Shown here piece after piece: positions 1 through 5,069 of a stretch of DNA of 5,652 nucleotides (the first letter of the stretch is position 1; each line of letters begins with the position of its first letter). A program made the position numbers and the translations under genes. The DNA comes from Deltaproteobacteria bacterium (lineage in GTDB: Bacteria; Desulfobacterota; UBA8473), in NCBI GenBank assembly GCA_030643245.1, contig DAOWME010000201.1:1-5652 (forward strand), given 5' to 3'. Below the pieces are notes generated by a model, which saw only the letters and a list, made by a program, of their open reading frames with translations, ran no database searches and was not told the origin of the DNA.

Positions 1-156
1 ATCTCCGCAAGTTTGCTTATTTTTCTTACAGAATATTTAACCGGACATGATAATATTGAAAATATTTTACGACAACGCTCTCTCAATTCTAAAATCTCCC
101 CTTCCGCCACTATTTTGAATAATGAGTTTGGTGGAAGAGTATTAAAGCATTTTTAG
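1..156 (+). CDS. C-terminal end of an unidentified protein (5' truncated by window)
   Basis: Reading frame 1 is open from the first base to a TAG at 154-156 and gives the last 51 residues of a protein that begins outside the window. The tail starts with a hydrophobic helix-like stretch (ISASLLIFLTEYLTG) and ends in GGRVLKHF. I do not recognise the family. The pattern of a hydrophobic helix ending in LTG loosely recalls the end of ThiF/HesA-type E1-like proteins, but this is too weak for a call. The DNA is visibly richer in A and T than the genes after position 2800, which may reflect a separate origin. The gene converges on the dioxygenase-like gene on the other strand, with 125 bp between the two stop codons. 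No convincing terminator is visible in that gap. Confidence 0.5.
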   Translation: MSASLLIFLTEYLTGHDNIENILRQRSLNSKISPSATILNNEFGGRVLKHF

Positions 157-281
157 TTTGCTTTGTTCTTAGTTTTGTTGAGCGTTGTTTGTAATCTTTT
201 AAAAAACTTCTAAATGATTGAGCTATGGAAAGTGTCCCGCTTTAAGTTGGTAGCCGTCCTTGTCTCACAAGAACAATTTTT

Positions 282-968
282 CTATACTCCTTCCCCAGAA
301 AAGCAATGTCTTATCACAGGGACTTGCCGCAGACCGGATAAGGCCTGCTCCGCAAGCTGTTTTTTTTTAACCTTTGGCGGAAGTATCTTGTACACGTGAT
401 TGCTCTCGATGTCGAACCCGTTTATATAGCTCCTGGGGAGCGGCTTTCCGTACATAGCTAGAGAGGCCATGGTATCTTGAGTCGGATTTCCGATCTTGTG
501 GATACCCTTGTTCAGCGGTAGTGTGTATGCTGTGTCTCCGGGCAAGCATCTCAGCCTACCGGTCTCCTCTAGTCGCGCGTATCCTTCTTGGGATCCATCA
601 TCTTCGCGTCTGTAGTTGATGACCTCAAGCACTCCTGACACGGGGCCTATTACGCCCCATGAATTGTGGTCGTGAACCACCGTATACTCACCAGACCCCC
701 ACAAGAATAACCTCAAAGAGAAGTGCCCGGACGGATCCGTAAAGAGAATCAACTCGTTGTCAAACATTGTTGAACGTCTAAGGTCAGGGTATGCTCCCCC
801 CTCCAAGAGGTTGCCAAGAATTTGTGCGAAAAGCCCTTTGTTGCGCAGCAGATCTGGTAGCTCGCTTCTCACATAGTCGGCACACGCACTATCTTCCATT
901 ATACCGGACAGGTCATCAGACCATTTACTGCAAATTGAAGTGATGCCTACTGGAACCTCTGATAGCAT
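282..968 (-). CDS. cysteine dioxygenase-family cupin protein (thiol dioxygenase-like)
   Basis: This 228-residue cupin resembles the bacterial cysteine/3-mercaptopropionate dioxygenase superfamily, cytosolic non-heme iron enzymes that oxidise a thiol to a sulfinate with O2. The first metal motif is HDHNSWGVIGPVSGVLE, with H99 and H101. The third iron ligand is H157 in GIHKIGNP. A glycine (G105) stands where mammalian enzymes have the crosslinking cysteine, as is usual in bacteria. The Ser-His-Tyr triad region reads SLAMY (S169, A171, Y173), so the triad histidine appears to be alanine. I cannot see the substrate-binding Arg or Gln with certainty, so the substrate is unknown. The ATG is preceded by AGAAGGAG at 978-985 with 9 nt spacing, which fixes the start. 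A run of nine A in the coding strand (360-368) encodes KKK near residue 201. The family call is good; activity is uncertain. The gene lies downstream of the QueG-like gene on the same strand, separated by a MITE-like insertion. Confidence 0.85.
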   Translation of the reverse strand: MLSEVPVGITSICSKWSDDLSGIMEDSACADYVRSELPDLLRNKGLFAQILGNLLEGGAYPDLRRSTMFDNELILFTDPSGHFSLRLFLWGSGEYTVVHDHNSWGVIGPVSGVLEVINYRREDDGSQEGYARLEETGRLRCLPGDTAYTLPLNKGIHKIGNPTQDTMASLAMYGKPLPRSYINGFDIESNHVYKILPPKVKKKQLAEQALSGLRQVPVIRHCFSGEGV

Positions 969-1054
969 GGGTGTCTTCTCCTTCTACCTCGGGGTCTCGA
1001 ATTGGTGTCCCTATAGTTTTTGTGCTGGGCGTGAAAAGGGAAAAATCCTCTTAT

Positions 1055-1266
1055 CAGAAATTTTGAAACTCAATTATGAGCTACAAATTGTCGGGGTATT
1101 CGGTTACTTGTTATACGTAAAGCCTTCTCGCAAACCCCTATCTACAGATAAGCCACTATTACACTAAGAACGAATACCTTATGACATAGTAGTTCATAAG
1201 AAGTAAACGAATAGCCCCCCTGACAATAGCTTAAAGGCATAATTCAAATGAGTTTCAAAATCTCTG
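1055..1266. mobile_element. MITE-like element with ~60-70 nt terminal inverted repeats and 5-bp target duplication
   Basis: The left arm (1055-1114) begins CAGAAATTTTGAAACTC. The right arm (1196-1266), read on the minus strand, begins CAGAGATTTTGAAACTC. Going inward both continue with AATTATG, AGCTA, TTGTC, a G run, TATTCG, TTACTT and TTAT in the same order, separated by small insertions. I count 53 identities and 3 mismatches, with indels; the right arm carries ATTTG, CCTTTA and extra G/C, and the left arm carries CAAA. The element is flanked by a perfect direct repeat CTTAT at 1050-1054 and 1267-1271, as expected for a 5-bp target-site duplication. There is no transposase, so it would be non-autonomous. 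The 81-nt centre is mostly unpaired with the arms, though a CGAATA motif of the right arm recurs there at 1171-1176. I cannot assign the insertion-sequence family that would mobilise it. Transcribed, it would fold into a long hairpin. Confidence 0.75.
1178..1200. repeat. 7-bp inverted repeat at the inner edge of the MITE-like element
   Basis: CTTATGA (1178-1184) and TCATAAG (1194-1200) are perfect inverted copies with a 9-nt loop. The right half overlaps the inner end of the right terminal repeat. No T run follows on either strand, so it is not a standard terminator. It may simply be part of the folded structure of the element. Confidence 0.5.
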
Positions 1267-1276
1267 CTTATACTCG

Positions 1277-2125
1277 TCACTCGATCGGCAGACTACCGTG
1301 GCTTCGAATGTGTTCCCAGGAATTATACAGCGGATCTTTTCGGGCCTGAGATAAGGATTTGACTTCCTCACGATAGTGCTTAAGAGCTTTCTCGCGTCCG
1401 TACAGTTTTCTATCTTCCCCCACAGGACATACCTTCACGCATATTCCGCACGGATAACACCTCTTCTCAGTCAGCAGTTTGCTCCTCTTCGCACAGGCCA
1501 GCTTGTCATAATCGGCCACTATCTTCCCCATTTGATCTCTAAGCTCATCCTTACTTATAGTAAAAGCATTTGCCGGGCAACATTCTACACATGTCCCACA
1601 ACGTATACAGAGACTCTCCTTAAGCATCTTGTCAGGAGGCAGCTCGATGTTGGTAAAAACAGAAACAAATCTTACTCTCGGACCGAACTCCCTGGTGAGT
1701 ATTGTGTGATTCACTCCGATATTTCCGAGCCCGGCGTATTGTGCTGCAAATGTATGGGCAAAGGCAGCCGCAGGTTTCTTGATCAAGATATCGATACTTC
1801 CATAACCGTCTCTGCTGAAGAAAACCGATGCATGGCCTTTCCGGTTCAGCCACAGGGTGAGTTGGAAAGCGAGGTTGTCGAGGAGACGGTTGCAAGTACG
1901 ATACAACTCCATGTGCTGTGCCGATGGAGTCGTTTCGACAATCGGCAGTGGCATCTGGAGGCCGATTACTATTACGGACTTACTGGAAGGCCACAGAGAA
2001 CTCGGACGGTATGCCTCTCGCACCATGCCTACCTCCGCCCATGTTTTCACTGAGGCGATACGAACCATATCGGCGCCTCTATCATGAAGGTATTGGACAA
2101 TTTCTTCCTTTAGCTTTTGCTGCAT
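1277..2125 (-). CDS. QueG-like double [4Fe-4S] cluster protein (short epoxyqueuosine reductase homologue)
   Basis: This 282-residue cytosolic protein resembles the core of epoxyqueuosine reductases (COG1600). The C-terminal half carries two ferredoxin-type clusters: C173, C176, C179, C183-P (CIRCGTCVECCP) and C223, C226, C229, C233-P (CYPCGICVKVCP). Before them lies the family segment YAGLGNIGVNHTIL at about 130-143. Compared with E. coli QueG (about 379 residues) it lacks the C-terminal HEAT-like tRNA-binding extension. The segment where QueG has its D-x-x-P-type catalytic aspartate reads IDILIKKPAAAFAH instead. I therefore infer a paralogue of unknown substrate rather than the queuosine enzyme. 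I chose the ATG at 2123-2125 because it gives the usual short helix before the GADMVRIA strand and about 40 nt of leader after the strong promoter. An upstream in-frame TTG at 2150-2152 would add nine residues but would sit almost at the predicted transcript start. No strong Shine-Dalgarno precedes either start. Confidence 0.82.
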   Translation of the reverse strand: MQQKLKEEIVQYLHDRGADMVRIASVKTWAEVGMVREAYRPSSLWPSSKSVIVIGLQMPLPIVETTPSAQHMELYRTCNRLLDNLAFQLTLWLNRKGHASVFFSRDGYGSIDILIKKPAAAFAHTFAAQYAGLGNIGVNHTILTREFGPRVRFVSVFTNIELPPDKMLKESLCIRCGTCVECCPANAFTISKDELRDQMGKIVADYDKLACAKRSKLLTEKRCYPCGICVKVCPVGEDRKLYGREKALKHYREEVKSLSQARKDPLYNSWEHIRSHGSLPIE

Positions 2126-2172
2126 TGCGAGGGTTCTCAGTATTGAGGGCAAAAGAGAATAGACCGTAATAA

Positions 2173-2202
2173 ATTATATGATGCCGTAATCTTCTCTGTC
2201 AA
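2173..2202 (-). promoter_or_regulatory. consensus sigma70-type promoter for the QueG-like gene
   Basis: Read on the minus strand, TTGACA (2197-2202) and TATAAT (2173-2178) are separated by 18 bp. Both hexamers match consensus perfectly. Transcription would start near 2166, about 40 nt before the chosen ATG. No operator-like palindrome overlaps it directly. It may once have served the dioxygenase-like gene as well, since no comparable promoter is visible for that gene. Confidence 0.75.
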
Positions 2203-2279
2203 CAAGAAAATGGTTTTGTCTCTGTTGTCCTAATATATGGGTAGGGCAGGGTTTTCTCAAGAAAAAACGGAGTAGTCCC

Positions 2280-2309
2280 TTGACCGGTCATGAATCATAC
2301 TTATATATA
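2280..2309 (+). promoter_or_regulatory. possible plus-strand promoter overlapping a palindrome
   Basis: TTGACC (2280-2285) is followed after 16-18 bp by TATATA (2302-2307 or 2304-2309). The perfect palindrome TGACCGGTCA (2281-2290) overlaps the -35, and a second palindrome GTGTCTCGTGAGACAC (2322-2337) lies just past the expected transcript start. This layout resembles an operator-controlled promoter. If real, it would give a leader of about 370 nt before the small ORF and 510 nt before the DUF255 gene. The -10 matches only four of six positions, so confidence is low. Confidence 0.3.
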
Positions 2310-2318
2310 TCAACTGCC

Positions 2319-2363
2319 CTGGTGTCTCGTGAGACACTGGTGTCTCAACAGCCAACCTGAGAC
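2319..2363. repeat. GTGTCTC direct and inverted repeat cluster
   Basis: CTGGTGTCTC occurs twice as a direct repeat (2319-2328 and 2337-2346, 18 bp period). The first copy is part of the near-perfect palindrome GTGTCTCGTGAGACAC (2322-2337). The second copy pairs with a later TGAGAC (GTCTCA 2342-2347, TGAGAC 2358-2363, 10-nt loop). Two alternative hairpins share this stretch. The GGTGTCTC octamer recurs at 2689-2696 inside the small ORF. The arrangement suits a protein-binding array or an RNA switch, but nothing identifies a binder. Confidence 0.5.
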
Positions 2364-2591
2364 GCAATTTTGCCTTGCCGTGGTCTGTGCTTCTCAGTTG
2401 TGGACCTCTTCTCATCCTTGAGTGCACTAATACGGGGTGAATGGCCTTTCGTTGTTGAATACTTTTGGATGAAGCGTCTCACAACTGTCTCTCATTCTTT
2501 CGCTCTTTCTGGCAGTGTATCGACTACCCTTGTTGCTTGTAACCAACTGATATTAAAACGATTTATGCAATTCTTCTGTTTTAATCTTTCG

Positions 2592-2620
2592 TTGGCACGG
2601 ATCTTGATAATCCATATGAA
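2592..2620 (+). promoter_or_regulatory. possible promoter of the small ORF / DUF255 gene
   Basis: TTGGCA (2592-2597) and TATGAA (2615-2620) are spaced 17 bp apart, matching the sigma70 consensus at five and four of six positions. The predicted start near 2627 lies about 58 nt before the small ORF. The dyad GATCTTG/CAAGATC (2600-2606 and 2632-2638) encloses the -10 and the start point and could be an operator. The evidence is position and partial consensus only. Confidence 0.3.
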
Positions 2621-2684
2621 TAACAAGTTTGCAAGATCAAGAACGGCTGAGGAAACTGAATGCCCCGGCTATAGGAGGTGCTAT

Positions 2685-2804
2685 ATGAGGTGTCTCCGGA
2701 GGGGCCGCCTTGCTCATACACATTGGCTCAGCGGCCACGGAGGACTCTTCATAGAATGTGTACTGAAAGAGACTAGAATGGGGAGCAAGAGTGACTTGTT
2801 GTAA
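2685..2804 (+). CDS. putative 39-residue small protein or leader peptide
   Basis: An ATG at 2685 is preceded by TAGGAGGTG (2672-2680), a near-perfect Shine-Dalgarno with GGAGG ending 6 nt before the start. It is the best ribosome site in the window. The frame encodes 39 residues and stops at TAA 2802-2804, which overlaps an ATG (TAATG) in frame with the DUF255 gene. The peptide is basic at its start (MRCLRRGR), with an HTHW cluster and two cysteines. It has no membrane segment and matches no family I know. Its reading frame covers strong inverted repeats, which would tie ribosome movement to RNA folding. It could be a leader peptide coupling translation to the DUF255 gene, a small protein, or a chance frame after a real Shine-Dalgarno. 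Codon use cannot be judged at this length. Confidence 0.4.
   Translation: MRCLRRGRLAHTHWLSGHGGLFIECVLKETRMGSKSDLL
2694..2762 (+). promoter_or_regulatory. structured leader RNA candidate (nested stems with possible pseudoknot)
   Basis: CTCCG (2694-2698) can pair with CGGAG (2738-2742), and inside it GGCCGC (2703-2708) with GCGGCC (2731-2736), making an interrupted GC-rich hairpin. The loop contains TACACATT (2717-2724), which is a perfect 8-nt complement of AATGTGTA (2755-2762) downstream. That pairing would form a pseudoknot or a competing fold. CTCCGGAG (2694-2701) is also self-complementary. It matches no riboswitch class I recognise. It lies inside the small ORF and 60-130 nt before the DUF255 start. 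Confidence 0.35.
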
Positions 2805-2824
2805 TGCACGTTGGAAGGCGGAGT

Positions 2825-4999
2825 ATGAAGTTGCGGGTTTTTATGGCGCTCATTTCTTTTCTCTCGATTATTTTCTTGGGTGGTGCTATGGGTGATGATA
2901 ACGAAAAGAAAAAACTCGGGTTTAACCACCTCTTTCACGAGAAGAGTCCATATCTTCTCCAGCATGCTAAAAACCCTGTGAACTGGTATCCCTGGGGTGA
3001 TGAGGCCTTTCGCAAAGCGAAGAAGGAAGACAAGCCCATCTTCCTGTCGATCGGCTACGCAACGTGCCACTGGTGCCATGTGATGGCTCACGAATCCTTT
3101 GAGGACGAGGAAGTTGCCCGCATTTTAAATGGATCGTACGTCTCTATCAAGGTGGACCGGGAAGAGCGCCCTGACATCGACCTTGTTTACATGTCTGTAT
3201 GCCAGTCCCTCACAGGGCGTGGAGGATGGCCTCTCTCCATCTTCATGACACCGGAGGGCAAGCCCTTTTATGCCGGCACCTATTTTCCCAAAACGAGTCG
3301 AATGGGGATGCCGGGCCTTGTCGAGATACTCACTAATATTAGTAAAATCTGGAAAGAGGACCGAGCACGGTTACTCAAGACCGCTCATGAAGTCACCCAG
3401 GCCATCAAGCCGAAACCGGCCCGCACAGGCAGCGGTGACATTCTCGGTTTCGATACCCTTCAGAGGGGCAACGAGCAACTCGCCAGGAGCTTTGATCCCA
3501 AGTGGGGTGGCTTTGGCCAAGCGCCCAAATTTCCTACACCTCACCAGTTGACTTTCCTGTTGAGGTGGCACAGACGTAGCGGTGATTCTGGGGCGCTCCA
3601 CATGGTGGAAAGGACGCTTGATGGGATGCGCCGTGGCGGCATATATGACCAGGTAGGTTTCGGCTTCCACCGTTACTCCGTTGATGAAAGATGGCTCGTC
3701 CCCCATTTTGAAAAGATGCTGTATGATCAGGCGCTGCTCGCCATGGCCTACACCGAAGCATATCTGGTAACTGGGAAAGAGGAGTATGCTACGGTAACGC
3801 GGGAGATATTTACTTACGTGCTTCGCGATATGACCGCTCCTGAGGGCGGATTTTATTCGGCAGAAGACGCTGACAGTGAAGGCAGAGAGGGGCTATTCTA
3901 TGTTTGGACCCCTGAAGAGGTCAAGAAGGGGTTGGGAGACGAGCTAGGCGACCTCGTCTGCCGTTTCTACGATATTTCGGATGGGGGTAACTTCGAGGAT
4001 GGCCGGAGTATTCCCCATATCCGATTGGCGCCCGAGGCCTTTGCGAAGAAAGCAGGCATGGATCAGAAGGAACTTAAAAGGCTGCTAGAGGATGCCAGAC
4101 ACAGGCTCTTTGCCATCCGAGATGAACGAACCCATCCTTTAAAGGATGACAAGGTTCTCACATCGTGGAACGGGCTTATGATCGCGGCTCTAAGCAATGG
4201 ATATAAGGCCTTTGGTTGTCAATCATACATAGACGCAGCGAAACGGGCGGCGTCTTTCATCTTACAGAGACTCAGGGATGGCAATGGAAGGCTCCTTCGG
4301 CGATATAGGCAGGGTGATGTTGCGTATTCCGGATACCTCGATGATTACGCCTTCATGGTCTGGGGGCTTATCGAGCTTTATGAAGCTTCCTTTGAACTCT
4401 CCTATCTCGAGGAGGCCGTTGCCATCAATCGGGCGATGATTGACCTTTTTTGGGATGATGCAAACGGCGGTTTTTTCTTCACGGGGAGAGGGAACGAGAA
4501 ACTGATTGCCAGAAACAAAGAGATTTATGATGGTGCGCTCCCTTCCGGCAACTCGGTAGCAGCCTTGAACCTTATGCGTCTGGCCAGGATGACTGGAAAC
4601 ACTGATCTAGAGAGAAGAGCTGATAAATTGGCTAAGGCTTTTTCTCAAGATGTTGCGACTTATCCGACGGGGTATTCTCAGTTTTTGAGCGCTCTTGATT
4701 TCATGGTTGGCCCAAGCCTGGAGCTGGTGATTGCAGGGGAGCCGGATCTTCAGACGACGATGGATATGGTCCGAGTCGTGCACACCATGTTTCTGCCCAA
4801 CAAGGTACTATTGCTTCGGCCTCAAGGAGATAAGGGCAGGAGACTTTCGGAGGTCTCCCCGTATGCGAAGGAACTCAATCCCATAAATGGGCGGCCTACT
4901 GTTTTCATATGCGAACAGTATACGTGCAAGACACCGATAACAAAAATATCTGACTTGGAAGAGGTTTTAAAGGGTATAATGTCTTCTGAACTTCTATGA
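2825..4999 (+). CDS. exported DUF255 / YyaL-type thioredoxin-fold protein with six-hairpin domain
   Basis: This is a full-length (724 aa) member of the COG1331 family (bacterial YyaL, mammalian SPATA20), whose reaction is not established. Residues 1-23 form a signal peptide: MKLR, a hydrophobic core, then AMG before DD, so the protein should act outside the cytoplasm. The N-terminal thioredoxin-like domain (PF03190) begins at about residue 38 with HEKSPYLLQH, then NPVNWYPW. The redox motif CHWC is at 81-84, and GGWP with a likely cis-proline at 136. The remainder is an (alpha/alpha)6 glycosidase-like toroid with HFEKMLYDQAL around 300, EDADSEG at 347-353 and YDGALPSGNS at 568-577. A C-terminal CEQYTC segment (C696, C701) closes the protein. 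I chose the ATG at 2825 because GGAAGGCGGAG lies just before it and it starts directly with the signal peptide. The in-frame ATG at 2804 has no ribosome site but overlaps the small-ORF stop. The MFS gene follows 70 nt later on the same strand. Confidence 0.93.
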   Translation: MKLRVFMALISFLSIIFLGGAMGDDNEKKKLGFNHLFHEKSPYLLQHAKNPVNWYPWGDEAFRKAKKEDKPIFLSIGYATCHWCHVMAHESFEDEEVARILNGSYVSIKVDREERPDIDLVYMSVCQSLTGRGGWPLSIFMTPEGKPFYAGTYFPKTSRMGMPGLVEILTNISKIWKEDRARLLKTAHEVTQAIKPKPARTGSGDILGFDTLQRGNEQLARSFDPKWGGFGQAPKFPTPHQLTFLLRWHRRSGDSGALHMVERTLDGMRRGGIYDQVGFGFHRYSVDERWLVPHFEKMLYDQALLAMAYTEAYLVTGKEEYATVTREIFTYVLRDMTAPEGGFYSAEDADSEGREGLFYVWTPEEVKKGLGDELGDLVCRFYDISDGGNFEDGRSIPHIRLAPEAFAKKAGMDQKELKRLLEDARHRLFAIRDERTHPLKDDKVLTSWNGLMIAALSNGYKAFGCQSYIDAAKRAASFILQRLRDGNGRLLRRYRQGDVAYSGYLDDYAFMVWGLIELYEASFELSYLEEAVAINRAMIDLFWDDANGGFFFTGRGNEKLIARNKEIYDGALPSGNSVAALNLMRLARMTGNTDLERRADKLAKAFSQDVATYPTGYSQFLSALDFMVGPSLELVIAGEPDLQTTMDMVRVVHTMFLPNKVLLLRPQGDKGRRLSEVSPYAKELNPINGRPTVFICEQYTCKTPITKISDLEEVLKGIMSSELL

Positions 5000-5028
5000 C
5001 ATCTTCTATGTCTGATGCCCTTTACATG

Positions 5029-5046
5029 TAGTCGCTGAATCGACTA
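5029..5046. repeat. short hairpin between the DUF255 and MFS genes
   Basis: TAGTCG (5029-5034) and CGACTA (5041-5046) form a perfect 6-bp stem with a 6-nt loop. It is followed on the plus strand by an A-rich, not T-rich, run, so it is unlikely to terminate transcription intrinsically. A tandem CTTCTATG repeat (4991-4998 and 5003-5010) lies just before it, overlapping the stop codon. The hairpin could affect mRNA stability between the two genes. Confidence 0.4.
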
Positions 5047-5069
5047 GAAAAAAGATAGATTGATTTAAG

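Larger units (their letters stand above)
969..1276. other. intergenic region between the two minus-strand genes, mostly MITE-like element
   Basis: This 308-bp gap separates the QueG-like stop from the dioxygenase-like start. Bases 1055-1266 are the inverted-repeat element described separately. The rest is a short piece next to the QueG-like stop and 81 bp next to the dioxygenase start, which includes its Shine-Dalgarno. I found no -35/-10 pair of good quality on the minus strand and no GC hairpin with a T run. Confidence 0.6.
2203..2684. other. long non-coding interval, rich in palindromes and GTCTC motifs
   Basis: Nearly 500 bp lies between the QueG-like promoter and the small ORF with no convincing long gene. 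A frame open from 2370 has a TTG start, no Shine-Dalgarno and no recognisable domain. The interval holds a TGACCGGTCA palindrome (2281-2290), GTGTCTC/GAGAC repeats (2319-2363), an 8-bp inverted pair TGAGACGC/GCGTCTCA (2358-2365, 2474-2481) and a 7-bp dyad GATCTTG/CAAGATC (2600-2606, 2632-2638). Seven of the nine GTCTC or GAGAC pentamers at 2218-2773 fall in it. It could be a regulatory leader, an unrecognised RNA gene or decayed mobile DNA. Confidence 0.5.

Noticed and set aside
259..281. CTTGT/ACAAG hairpin followed by a T run as terminator of the first gene
   Set aside because: The stem is only 5 bp with a 3-nt loop and weak GC content, and several bases separate it from the T run. Not convincing.
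940..1167. 75-aa plus-strand reading frame
   Set aside because: It starts inside the antisense of the dioxygenase gene, runs into the inverted-repeat element and has no ribosome site or recognisable domain.
1376..2053. 225-aa plus-strand reading frame antisense to the QueG-like gene
   Set aside because: The minus frame carries two unmistakable [4Fe-4S] motifs and a consensus promoter. The plus frame has no domain logic and is a shadow.
2251..2268. GTTTTCT/AGAAAAAAC inverted repeat as a terminator
   Set aside because: It is AT-rich with a 2-nt loop and serves no gene end nearby.
2370..2684. Upstream part of a 144-codon plus-strand frame as a real gene
   Set aside because: It has a TTG start, no Shine-Dalgarno and a composition that does not look like a protein. 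Only its last 39 codons, after a strong ribosome site, were kept as a candidate.
2714..3091. 125-aa minus-strand frame over the DUF255 start
   Set aside because: It overlaps the signal peptide and CHWC-coding region of a clear family member and has no motif.
5029..5055. Terminator after the DUF255 gene
   Set aside because: The 6-bp stem is followed by an A run, not T, on the plus strand, so it does not fit an intrinsic terminator.
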